A stretch of 64,000 nt of DNA from Streptomyces fumigatiscleroticus (GTDB lineage: Bacteria; Actinomycetota; Actinomycetes; Streptomycetales; Streptomycetaceae), in NCBI RefSeq assembly GCF_014647975.1, contig NZ_BMQF01000011.1:1-64000 (forward strand), written 5' to 3'. The notes under the pieces were generated by a model that saw only the letters and a list, made by a program, of their open reading frames with translations, was not told the DNA's origin and did not search any database. How positions within the stretch are numbered: the stretch's first letter is position 1; every line of letters begins with the position of its first letter. Both the position numbers and the translations under genes were made by a program. Below are positions 7,169 to 15,550 of this stretch, in pieces.

Positions 7169-9178
7169 GTGGCGGGGGCTTTCCGGATGAGCGTTGACGG
7201 GCGGGACGGATCACCGGAAGACGGCGCGGCGGAGGGCGGCGGCCCACCGCAGGTGCCCGGTCAGGGCGGTCGTCCCGGCCTTCCCGGGGGCGGCGGTTCC
7301 GGGGCGGGCGCCGTCCCGGCACAGCGCGACCGGCGCGGGGACGGTGTGCCGCCCCCGCTGTGGGAGCCGCCGCCCGCGCCGGAACCGCCGCCGTCCGACG
7401 CCGAGTTGCTCCGGCGGATGCGCTCGGGCGACGACACGGCGTACGAGGAGCTGTACCGGCGTCACGCGCAGGCGCTGCGGCGCTACGCGCGCACCTGCTG
7501 CCGCGACCCGCACACCGCGGACGACCTCACCGCCGAGGTCTTCGCCCGCATGCTCCAGGCGGTGCGCGGCGGCTCCGGCCCCGAGCACGCCGTACGGGCC
7601 TATCTGCTGACCGCGGTGCGGCATGTCGCCGCCGCCTGGACGCGGTCGGCCAGGCGCGAGCAGCTCGTCGACGACTTCGCGGTCTTCGCCGCGCAGGCGG
7701 CGCGCGTGCCGGAGCTGTCCGACGAGGACACCGTGGACCTGGGCGCGGATGTGCGGGCGATGCGCGAGGCGGAGCGGTCCCTGGCCCTGCGGGCCTTCAG
7801 GTCGCTGCCGGAGCGGTGGCAGGCCGTGCTGTGGCACACCGAGGTCGAGGACGAGTCGCCGAGCGAGGTGGCCACGCTCTTCGGGCTGGACGCCAACGGC
7901 ACGCGCGTGCTCGCCAGCCGGGCCCGCGAGGGTCTGAAGCAGGCCTATCTCCAGGCGCACGTCAGCGTGAGCCCGGCCGGTGACGAGGAGTGCGCCCGCC
8001 ATGCCGACCGGCTGGGCACCTACGCCCGCGGCCGGCTGCGCACCCGTGCCGAGCGGGGTCTGCGCAAGCACCTGGAGGGGTGCGCCAGGTGCCGGCTGGC
8101 CGCCAGCCAGATCGAGGAGGTGGCCGGCGGCATCCCCGCCGTCGTGCCGGTCGCGGTCATCGGCTGGTTCGGGGCCGCCGGATACGCCAAGGCGGCCGGG
8201 CTCGTCGCCGCGGGCGCCGGAGCGGGGGCGGCGGCCGGTTCCGCGGGGGCGGCCGCGGCGGCGGGCGGCTCGTCGGCCGGGGCGGGCGGGGCGGGCGGGA
8301 CGGCCGGGTCGGGTGCGACGGCCGGTGGTGGAGCGTCCGGCGGGGCGGGTGCCGGGGGCGGTGCGGCGGCCTCCGAGGGGCTGGGCGCACCGGCGAAGGC
8401 CGGCCTCGCGGTCGGGCTGGCCGCGGCGGCCGCCGCCGCGGTGGCGCTCACGCTGATCGGCGACGACAGCCCGGCCGGCCGGCGGCCGCGGGCCGCTCCG
8501 CCCGCGTCCGCGCCGGTGGTGCGGCCCGGCCAGAGCCCGCCCGCGCCCACGCGAAGGCCCCCCGCGCCGAGGCCGCCGGTGACCCTGTCGTCGCCCGCCC
8601 CCACGCCGACGCCGTCCCGCACTTCCACCCCGGCACCCGCGCCGACTCCGACTCCGACGCCGACCCCCGACCCGAGACCCACTCCGACGCCGGACCGCAC
8701 CCCCGCACCGGCGTCCCCGCCGGCTCCGGCACCACCGCCGCTTCCGGCCGTCTACCGGTGGAGCGAGCTGACGTACGACCTCACCGGCGACGGCACCGGC
8801 CCGGAGATGCGGCTCGGCGCGAGCAGCTGGGTGTGGCAGCGGTACGGGGTGTCGATCGGCGGCGCGCGGTATCCGCACGGCGTGACGGTGCACGGCGCGT
8901 CCTCCGTCACCCTCGATCTCAACCGCCCGTGCTCGTCCTACGACGCGCTGGTCGGCGTGGACGACTCGATGAGGAAGCTGGGCAGGCTCCGCTTCGCCGT
9001 TCACGCGGACGGGGTACGGCTGTGGAGGTCCCACCCGGTCCGGGGCGGTGAGACGGCGGTGCCCGTCCATGTGGACCTCGCCGGGCGCCGGACCGTGCGG
9101 CTGGTGGTCGAGCCGCTCAGCCCCTTCGACACCGTCGCGCTCGCGGACTGGGCGCAGTCGAGATTCAGCTGCGGATGA
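7169..9178 (+). CDS. ECF sigma factor fused to zinc finger, membrane segment(s) and C-terminal NPCBM domain
   Basis: The 669-residue protein begins with a Pro/Gly-rich leader, then sigma region 2 (about 77-150, DDTAYEELYRRHAQALRRYA) and region 4 (about 200-258, SPSEVATLFGLDANGTRVLA). A zf-HC2 anti-sigma-like finger follows (about 271-315, HLEGCARCR). Next come a Gly/Ala linker with a hydrophobic stretch (322-345) and a membrane segment (410-432), a Pro/Thr-rich spacer (445-530), and a C-terminal NPCBM-like carbohydrate-binding module (about 535-669). Sigma factor, anti-sigma-type finger and sensor are thus on one chain. The C-terminus would be extracellular if there is one membrane helix, cytoplasmic if two. 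GTG 7169 or ATG 7187 may be the start. Confidence 0.85.
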   Translation: MAGAFRMSVDGRDGSPEDGAAEGGGPPQVPGQGGRPGLPGGGGSGAGAVPAQRDRRGDGVPPPLWEPPPAPEPPPSDAELLRRMRSGDDTAYEELYRRHAQALRRYARTCCRDPHTADDLTAEVFARMLQAVRGGSGPEHAVRAYLLTAVRHVAAAWTRSARREQLVDDFAVFAAQAARVPELSDEDTVDLGADVRAMREAERSLALRAFRSLPERWQAVLWHTEVEDESPSEVATLFGLDANGTRVLASRAREGLKQAYLQAHVSVSPAGDEECARHADRLGTYARGRLRTRAERGLRKHLEGCARCRLAASQIEEVAGGIPAVVPVAVIGWFGAAGYAKAAGLVAAGAGAGAAAGSAGAAAAAGGSSAGAGGAGGTAGSGATAGGGASGGAGAGGGAAASEGLGAPAKAGLAVGLAAAAAAAVALTLIGDDSPAGRRPRAAPPASAPVVRPGQSPPAPTRRPPAPRPPVTLSSPAPTPTPSRTSTPAPAPTPTPTPTPDPRPTPTPDRTPAPASPPAPAPPPLPAVYRWSELTYDLTGDGTGPEMRLGASSWVWQRYGVSIGGARYPHGVTVHGASSVTLDLNRPCSSYDALVGVDDSMRKLGRLRFAVHADGVRLWRSHPVRGGETAVPVHVDLAGRRTVRLVVEPLSPFDTVALADWAQSRFSCG

Positions 9179-9195
9179 GGGGTACGGAGGGCTCG

Positions 9196-11295
9196 TCAGC
9201 CCCGGCGGGCCGCGGCCCCCGCGCCCAGGGCGCCCCGCTGCGGGGTGATGCCCGCGGGGACCGCTCGCTGGCGGGCGGGGGTTCCGGTCCAGCAGGTGCC
9301 CCGGCGGGCGAGGAGGCGGCGCAGCCACAGCTCCAGGGAGACGAGGTCGGCCAGTCCGTCCAGCGGCAGCGGCTCGCCCGCCGCCGCGCCGCGCAGGGCC
9401 TTGCGGACCACCCGTGCCTCGATCAGGCCCGCCTCGGCCAGCAGCGGGGTGTCGAACACCGCGACCAGGGAGTCCGCGGCGACACGCAGTCCCGCGCGGG
9501 ACGCGGCCGTCGTCAGCGCGTGGGTCGGGGCGCCCCAGCCGGGCGGCAGCTCGCTCACCCCGGCGCCCTGGAGGACCGTACGCAGGATCGCGGCCCGCGC
9601 TCCCGGCCGTACCCGCAGCGCCTCGGGCAGGGTGCGGCAGGCGCGGACCACCTGGTTGTCGAGGAAGGGCGTGTGCAGGCGCTGGAAGCGGATCTCGGCG
9701 GCCTGCTCCAGCACCCGTACGTCCGCCGCCTGCCGGGCGAGCGCGGCACGCGCGCGGAAGTCGCCGGGCCGCTGTCCGGGGCCCACCACGGAGCGATGCG
9801 TCGCCGACTGAAGACGAACCGATACTTCAGCGAGCGCCTCACCGGTCAGCCAGCGCGCCGCCGGTCCGGGTCTGCCCCAGGTGAGCGCGGCGAGCGACGC
9901 CTCGACCGCACCGCCCGGCTCGTCGAAGCGGCGCTGCATCAGACGGTCGCCGAGCTCCTCCAGGCCGGTCCGGTACGACGTGCGCGCCAGGCGGCGGGCC
10001 GCGGCGTACACCCGCGCGGGGACCATCACCGAGCCGTCCGCCCTCGCCAGCGCGGCCACCGGACGCACCAGATGGCGCCGCCGGCGGTCCATCAGCAGGT
10101 CGGCCAGGCGGGCCGGGTGGGCGTCCAGGACCTGGCGTGCGCCGTATCCGGTGAAGTGGTCCGCGCTGCCGGCCGCCAGCCGTGCCCGGTGCCGGGCCGC
10201 CGTCACCAGGCACGGCCCCGGTTCGTCGGTGAGCGGCCCCTCCAGATCGGCGTAGGGCAGCAACTCCTCGCCGCCGGGGACGACGACGTGGTGCAGGCGG
10301 GGGTTGGCCGCGAGGGTGCCGGCCCGTTCCAGCTCGGCCTCCCGGCCGGGGACGGCGAGGTCGTTGTAGGTGACGGCCAGCAGCCGCTCGCCGGCACCGG
10401 TGCCGTGGCCCAGCACGGTCCCGGGCATGCCCGGCAGCCCCGCCGCGAGCAGCGCCAGGGTGGTGGAGGCCGGGCCCCCGGACAGATCCGCGCCGATGCC
10501 CGGCATCGGCATTCCGCGCGCGGCACGCCGCTCGGCGGGGCCCATGCCGGGCACGGGCCCGGGGTCGATGTCGGCGCCGGGCACGTGCCGGGGGGCCTGG
10601 AGGCGGGTGCGTACGGCCTCCACGAGGGCGTCGCGCACGGCGTCGACGGCGCTGTCGGGGTCGGCCGGCGGTGCCGCGACCACCAGGGAGGCGGCCTGCT
10701 CGTACCCGGCGATCTCGCGCGCCCCGGCACGCAGGATCAGCGCGTGCCCCGGCGGGACGCGGCGCACACCGTCGTACGGGGTGGAGTCGTGCAGCGCGGC
10801 GGGGACGTCGGGAGCGGCGAGCAGCGCGGCGAGGTGCCCGAAGTCGAGGTTGGCCTCGATGAGGTCGGCGAGCGGGAGCGCGGCGGTGGCGTAGGCGGTG
10901 CCGCCGGCCCAGGGGGTGTGGAACACCGGCCGCGCGCCCGCGAGATCGCCGCAGACGGTGATCCGGCGGCCCACCTGGACGACGGCCGTGTAACTGCCGG
11001 GCCAGGCCGTCAGATGCCGCAGCGCCCCTCCGCGCGCGGCGAACAGCCCGACGCGCAGTTGCTCGTCGGAGGCGCCGCAGATGCCGAGGACGGCGATCCG
11101 GGTCTCGGCGTCGGCCTTGACCACCCGTACCTCGTCGGGGCGCCAGTCGCCGACCGCCCACAGCGGATCGGGGTCGCCCCACAGGAGCTGGGAGCCCACC
11201 GGGTGCACGGTCTCGCCGTCGTAGCCGGTGGCGCCCGCGGTGCCGGCCATGGCGGTGCCCGTGGCGGTGCTGCTCCAACCCACCAACCACCGCAT
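9196..11295 (-). CDS. Asparagine-synthetase-like ATP-dependent amide ligase
   Basis: The 699-residue product resembles class B asparagine synthetases and beta-lactam/lasso cyclases: an N-terminal glutaminase-like half and a C-terminal PP-loop ATP pyrophosphatase half with the loop DLSGGPASTTLALLA near residue 268. The start, MRWLVGW, lacks the Cys2 nucleophile, so glutamine hydrolysis is not expected. The usual SGG-x-DS loop reads SGGPAST. ATG 11295 has GGAGG six bases upstream. It converges on the sigma-factor gene. No lasso precursor, protease or recognition-element gene is nearby, so the substrate is unknown. Confidence 0.75.
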   Translation of the reverse strand: MRWLVGWSSTATGTAMAGTAGATGYDGETVHPVGSQLLWGDPDPLWAVGDWRPDEVRVVKADAETRIAVLGICGASDEQLRVGLFAARGGALRHLTAWPGSYTAVVQVGRRITVCGDLAGARPVFHTPWAGGTAYATAALPLADLIEANLDFGHLAALLAAPDVPAALHDSTPYDGVRRVPPGHALILRAGAREIAGYEQAASLVVAAPPADPDSAVDAVRDALVEAVRTRLQAPRHVPGADIDPGPVPGMGPAERRAARGMPMPGIGADLSGGPASTTLALLAAGLPGMPGTVLGHGTGAGERLLAVTYNDLAVPGREAELERAGTLAANPRLHHVVVPGGEELLPYADLEGPLTDEPGPCLVTAARHRARLAAGSADHFTGYGARQVLDAHPARLADLLMDRRRRHLVRPVAALARADGSVMVPARVYAAARRLARTSYRTGLEELGDRLMQRRFDEPGGAVEASLAALTWGRPGPAARWLTGEALAEVSVRLQSATHRSVVGPGQRPGDFRARAALARQAADVRVLEQAAEIRFQRLHTPFLDNQVVRACRTLPEALRVRPGARAAILRTVLQGAGVSELPPGWGAPTHALTTAASRAGLRVAADSLVAVFDTPLLAEAGLIEARVVRKALRGAAAGEPLPLDGLADLVSLELWLRRLLARRGTCWTGTPARQRAVPAGITPQRGALGAGAAARRG

Positions 11296-11976
11296 CGCCG
11301 CCTCCACAGGCTGTGGACAACCAGTGCACCGCACGAACAGGTTCACCATGCTGCCATGAAGGACGCCTGCCAGAGAGGCGGTGGCGGGGCTTGCACTCCT
11401 GTGAGTGCGCCCCGGCGGACACCGCTGCGGAGCGCCGCGCACCCGCCCGGGACACCGGGAGGGCGACGTGAATGCGCCCCCACTGCGCGCCCCCAGGAGC
11501 CTCAGCGCGCCCTCAAGTGCCATGGTCGGAGGGGTGTTGCCCCGGAAAAGGCGGGGTCGATTTTCGGCCAAATCGTCGGCGCGGATAAGCGTATGAATAC
11601 GCTCCGTACAGGCTTTGCGCATTGCCGACGGGTGAGCAGTCCGGGAGGCGGGGCACGCCTCCCGGACCGTTCCGCCGCCCGCGGGGATGGAGGCGGCGGT
11701 GTCCCCCAGCCCACTGGATCCAGTACAGCGGGCCGACCCACGCACAGTCATGGAACCGCTCCCCCGGTGGCCGGGTAAGAGCGCACGGACGGGCGCACGG
11801 CCACACAACGGGAGCACACCGCAACGGTGCGTACAGAAGGCGCACTTCAGTACGGACCACAATCCCGCCATCCGGAACAACGCCTCTTAACGCTTGGGAT
11901 GCAGCGAACTACGCTGGGTTTACGAATGCCGCGTGGTTATGCCAGCGCGGCAGCCGTCTGTGTCGAGGGGTGGCGC
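11296..11976. other. Intergenic region with two strong dyads
   Basis: In this 681-bp gap I see no convincing gene. It contains a 16-bp palindrome AGCGTAT-GA-ATACGCT (11588-11603) and a hairpin with a perfect 12-bp stem, GTCCGGGAGGCG / CGCCTCCCGGAC (11639-11667, five-base loop). An AT-richer stretch around 11870-11930 probably holds the promoter of the downstream regulator. Confidence 0.6.
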
Positions 11977-13401
11977 ATGTCCAGGGAGCAACGCGGGCCG
12001 AACGAAAAGCTCGGCGCCGTTCTCGCCCTCGCGGGAATCTCCAACGCAGGACTCGCGCGACGCGTCAACGATCTTGGCGCGCAACGCGGGTTGACTCTTC
12101 GCTACGACAAGACGTCGGTGGCCCGCTGGGTGTCCAAGGGAATGGTGCCGCAAGGTGCTGCGCCGCACCTCATAGCCGCCGCGATCGGCCAGAAGCTCGG
12201 CCGCCCGGTGCCGCTCCACGAGATCGGGCTGGCGGACGCGGACCCCGCGCCGGAGGTGGGCCTCGCCTTTCCCAGAGACGTCGGCCAGGCGGTGAAGTCG
12301 GCGACGGAGCTGTACCGCCTCGACCTCGCCGGCCGCCGGGCCGGCTCCGGCGGCATCTGGCAGTCGCTGGCCGGATCGTTCGCAGTAAGCGCATACGCAA
12401 CGCCTGCCTCCCGGTGGCTGATAACCCCGGCCGACAGTTCGGTGGCGCGCGAGGCGAACCCCGTGGAGGGCTCCGGCGCGCCGATCAAAGTCGGCCACAG
12501 CGATGTGCAGAAGCTGCGGGAGGCCGCCGAGGACGCCAGGCGCTGGGACTCCAAGTACGGAGGCGGTGACTGGCGCTCGTCCATGGTCCCCGAGTGTTTA
12601 CGGGTCGAGGCGGCGCCGCTGCTGCTCGGCTCCTACTCCGACGAGGTCGGCCGCGCCCTGTTCGGCGCCTCCGCCGAGCTCACCAGACTCGCGGGCTGGA
12701 TGGCCTTCGACACCGGCCAGCAGGAGGCCGCCCAGCGCTACTACATCCAGGCCCTGCGGCTGGCCCGCGCCGCGGCCGACGTGCCCCTGGGCGGCTATGT
12801 CCTGGCCTCGATGTCCCTCCAGGCCACCTACCGCGGCTTCGGCGACGAGGGCGTCGACCTCGCCCAGGCCGCCCTGGAACGCAACCGCGGGCTGGCCACG
12901 GCCCGCACCATGAGCTTCTTCCGGCTGGTGGAGGCACGCGCGCACGCGCGCGCCGGCGACGCCCAGGCGGCCGGCGGGGCCCTGCGCGCCGCCGAGAGCT
13001 GGCTGGAGCGGGCCCGCCCCGGCGACAGCGACCCCAGCTGGCTGGGCTTCTACTCCTACGACCGCTTCGCCGCCGACGCCGCCGAGTGCTACCGCGACCT
13101 CAAGGCACCGCGCCAGGTACGCCGTTTCACGGAGCAGGCGCTGTCGAAGCCGACGGAGGAGTTCGTCCGCTCGCACGGCCTGCGGCTGGTGGTGTCCGCG
13201 GTGGCCGAGCTGGAGTCGGGCAATCTGGACGCGGCATGCGAGGCGGGCGTACGGGCGGTGGAGGTCGCGGGGCGCATCTCCTCGGCGCGCACCACCGAAT
13301 ACGTCAGGGACCTTCTCCACCGGCTGGAGCCCTACGGCGACGAACCGCGCGTGGTGGAACTGCGGGAACGCGCACGGCCGTTGCTGATGGCCCCGGCCTG
13401 A
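11977..13401 (+). CDS. NsdA-like sporulation/antibiotic-associated regulator
   Basis: The 474-residue protein has an N-terminal helix-turn-helix-like region (AGISNAGLARRVNDLGAQRGL ... SVARWVSKG, about residues 15-55) and a helical, TPR-like C-terminal half (YYIQALRLARAAADVPLGGYV; AGDAQAAGGALRAAESWLERA). This matches the actinobacterial family containing NsdA and 'sporulation associated' proteins, which affect development and secondary metabolism. ATG 11977 has GAGGGG six bases upstream. It is monocistronic, ended by a 10-bp hairpin. The precise target is not predictable from sequence. Confidence 0.75.
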   Translation: MSREQRGPNEKLGAVLALAGISNAGLARRVNDLGAQRGLTLRYDKTSVARWVSKGMVPQGAAPHLIAAAIGQKLGRPVPLHEIGLADADPAPEVGLAFPRDVGQAVKSATELYRLDLAGRRAGSGGIWQSLAGSFAVSAYATPASRWLITPADSSVAREANPVEGSGAPIKVGHSDVQKLREAAEDARRWDSKYGGGDWRSSMVPECLRVEAAPLLLGSYSDEVGRALFGASAELTRLAGWMAFDTGQQEAAQRYYIQALRLARAAADVPLGGYVLASMSLQATYRGFGDEGVDLAQAALERNRGLATARTMSFFRLVEARAHARAGDAQAAGGALRAAESWLERARPGDSDPSWLGFYSYDRFAADAAECYRDLKAPRQVRRFTEQALSKPTEEFVRSHGLRLVVSAVAELESGNLDAACEAGVRAVEVAGRISSARTTEYVRDLLHRLEPYGDEPRVVELRERARPLLMAPA

Positions 13402-13405
13402 CCCC

Positions 13406-13430
13406 GCTGCCGGCCGTACCGGCCGGCAGC
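13406..13430 (+). terminator. Hairpin terminator of the NsdA-like gene
   Basis: GCTGCCGGCC (13406-13415) and GGCCGGCAGC (13421-13430) form a perfect 10-bp stem with a five-base loop, four bases past the stop codon. Confidence 0.7.
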
Positions 13431-13497
13431 GGCGCCATCCTGGTTTGAAGGCATTGTCAGTGGCGCAGTGCACTATCGAAGCCGGGAGGTGGAGCAG

Positions 13498-14541
13498 GTG
13501 CCGCGCAAGCTCGCATACGACTGCGACGTGCTGGTGATCGGTGGTGGGATCGTCGGCCTGTCCACGGCCTGCGCGATCACGCGGTCCGCGCCGGGCACGC
13601 GGGTGACGGTGCTGGAGAACGGTCCGGACCCGGCCCGGCACCGGACGGGACCCGGCAGCGGCGTCATCCACAGCGGGATCCACCACCGCCCCGGCTCGCT
13701 GACGGCGCGGTACACGGTGCGGGGCGCCGCCGAGATGCTCAAGTTCTGCGCGGAGTACGACATCGCGCACGCCGTCACCGGCAAGCTGATCGTGGCCACG
13801 GAGCGCACGGAGCTGCCGCGGCTGCACGCGCTCGTGCAGCGCGGCCGGGAGAACGGCGTCCCGGTCCGGGAACTGGGCACCGCCCAGATCACGGAGTACG
13901 AACCCCAGGTGCGCGGCCTGGCGGCGATACACGTCGCGACGACCGGGATCTGCGACGTCGCGGCCCTCGCCCGGCAGCTGGCCGAGGTCTCCGGGGCGGA
14001 GATCCGGTACGGCACGCGGGCGGTGCGTGCCGTCCGGCTGCCCGGACGGGGGGTGGCGGTGCTCACCGGGACCGGCGAGGAGGTGCGCGGCCGGGTGCTG
14101 GTGGACTGCGCCGGACCGGACCACGACGAGACCGCCGGGGGCGAGTCCTACGAGCTGGCCCGGCCGGAGCTGGTGCGGGGGCTGGTCCATCCGGTGCCGG
14201 AGGGGGCCTCCCCCTCCCTGAAGGTGCGCCTGACGCGCCGCATCGACGGCGGCGTGCACATCGGGGCCCGTGCGGAGCCGGGCCGGCCGCTGTCCAGGGC
14301 GGCGTTCACAGCGGCGGTGCGCAGGCTGCTGCCGGCCGTGACGGAGGACGATCTGATACCGGCGGCGGCCGGGGCGCAGGCCGGCCCGGGGGACGGCACA
14401 CCGGCGGACGACCTCCTGATCCACCAGGGCGAACGGACGGTCCACGTACGCAACGCCCCCTCCCCCGCCGCCACGGCCGCCCTGCCGATCGGCCGCGAGG
14501 CGGCCCGCCGGGCACTGGCCGCGCTGACCGCGGACGGCTGA
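13498..14541 (+). pseudogene. Eroded L-2-hydroxyglutarate oxidase-like FAD oxidoreductase
   Basis: The 347-residue product begins with an FAD-binding fold (CDVLVIGGGIVGLSTACAI) and ends with the family-typical APSPAATAALPIGREAARRAL. Compared with LhgO-type oxidases as I know them (about 400 residues), it lacks about a dozen residues before YELARPELV and roughly 40 after HIGARAEP. The conserved HQTG-x-NSGVIHSGIYY motif reads HRTGPGSGVIHSGIHH. The frame stays open, so it may still be translated, but activity is doubtful. GTG 13498 follows GGGAGG and GGAG boxes. An intact but divergent oxidoreductase is the alternative. Confidence 0.6.
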
Positions 14542-14568
14542 GCGAAGCCGGACGCCGGCCGCTCACCG

Positions 14569-14587
14569 TAAAATCGACCGCACTGTG
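14569..14587 (+). promoter_or_regulatory. -10 box close to trmB start, suggesting a leaderless mRNA
   Basis: TAAAAT (14569-14574) ends ten bases before the GTG start of trmB (14585) and no ribosome-binding sequence lies between. A transcript starting about seven bases after the -10 box would have almost no leader. No clear -35 box is seen. Confidence 0.5.
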
Positions 14588-15460
14588 TCTGACTCCTTCC
14601 ACGTTCCCGACGCCCCCCGGCCCGGCGCCTGTGTCCAGAGCCCCCGCGCCAAGGGAGAGCCCCGTTTCCCGCACGGGCCGCAGGCCGATCCCGCCGGTTC
14701 GCACTTCGAGCGCCGGATCCGGAGCTTCCAGCCGCGGCGCAGCCGGGTCACGGCCGGACAGGCCGAGGCCCTGCGACGGCTGTGGCCCCAGTGGGGGCTC
14801 GACATCGACGGCAGCCGGGTCCTGGACCTCACCGACCTCTTCGGCAACGGCAACCCCGTCGTCCTGGAGATCGGCTTCGGCATGGGCGAGGCCACCGCGC
14901 AGATGGCCGCCGCCGACCCGGACACCAACATCCTGGCCGTGGACGTGCACACCCCCGGGCAGGGGAACCTGCTGAGCCTCACCGAGCGCAGCGGCCTGTC
15001 CAACGTCCGGGTCGCCAACGGCGACGCGATCATCCTGCTCCGCGAGATGCTCGCCCCCGACTCCCTCGACGGCCTGCGCGTCTACTTCCCCGACCCCTGG
15101 CCCAAGAAGCGGCACCACAAGCGGCGGCTGATCCAGCCGGAGTTCCTGACGCTGGCCGCCGCCCGGCTCAGGCCGGGCGCCGTCGTGCACTGTGCCACCG
15201 ACTGGGAGCCGTACGCCGAGCAGATGCTCGAGGTGCTCACCGCGCACCCCGCCTTCGAGAACACCCGCGCGGACGGCGGCTTCGCGCCGCGTCCGGCGTT
15301 CCGGCCGCTGACCCGTTTCGAGGGCCAGGGACTGGACAAGGGTCATGTGGTGAACGACCTGCTCTTCCGCCGCGTACCCCACGAGGACCGGCCGGAACCG
15401 CGGGACAACCCCGAGCAGCCCGCCGACCGGCACCGGCACCAACCCCCCACCGGCGCCTGA
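14585..15460 (+). CDS. trmB: tRNA (guanine-N7-)-methyltransferase
   Basis: The 291-residue enzyme methylates G46 of tRNAs using S-adenosylmethionine. The SAM-binding motif is VVLEIGFGMGEATAQMA (about 92-108) and the family signature YFPDPWPKKRHHKRRL (about 167-182) is complete. A 45-residue N-terminal extension and a polar C-terminal tail (HEDRPEPRDNPEQ) flank the catalytic domain, as in other actinobacterial versions. GTG 14585 is the first start in frame and lacks a Shine-Dalgarno sequence; a TAAAAT box just upstream suggests leaderless translation. The next gene, a PrsW-type protease, follows after 90 bp. Confidence 0.93.
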   Translation: MSDSFHVPDAPRPGACVQSPRAKGEPRFPHGPQADPAGSHFERRIRSFQPRRSRVTAGQAEALRRLWPQWGLDIDGSRVLDLTDLFGNGNPVVLEIGFGMGEATAQMAAADPDTNILAVDVHTPGQGNLLSLTERSGLSNVRVANGDAIILLREMLAPDSLDGLRVYFPDPWPKKRHHKRRLIQPEFLTLAAARLRPGAVVHCATDWEPYAEQMLEVLTAHPAFENTRADGGFAPRPAFRPLTRFEGQGLDKGHVVNDLLFRRVPHEDRPEPRDNPEQPADRHRHQPPTGA

Positions 15461-15550
15461 ACCCCCTGCTCCGTCGCCCGCCGCCCGTTTCCCGCGAGCG
15501 GCCCGAGGCACCGTCGCGGACGGCGCCCCCGTCTCGTTAGGGTCGAAGCC

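Noticed and set aside
9196..11295. A lasso-peptide or beta-lactam biosynthetic cluster around the asparagine-synthetase-like gene
   Set aside because: No precursor peptide, RiPP recognition element, cysteine protease or transporter gene was found within several kilobases on either side.
13456..13480. TTGTCAGTGGC upstream of the LhgO-like gene, resembling a RecA-independent DNA-damage (PafBC-type) promoter
   Set aside because: The TA-containing -10 element is three bases too far away compared with the motif as I know it, so the match is probably chance.
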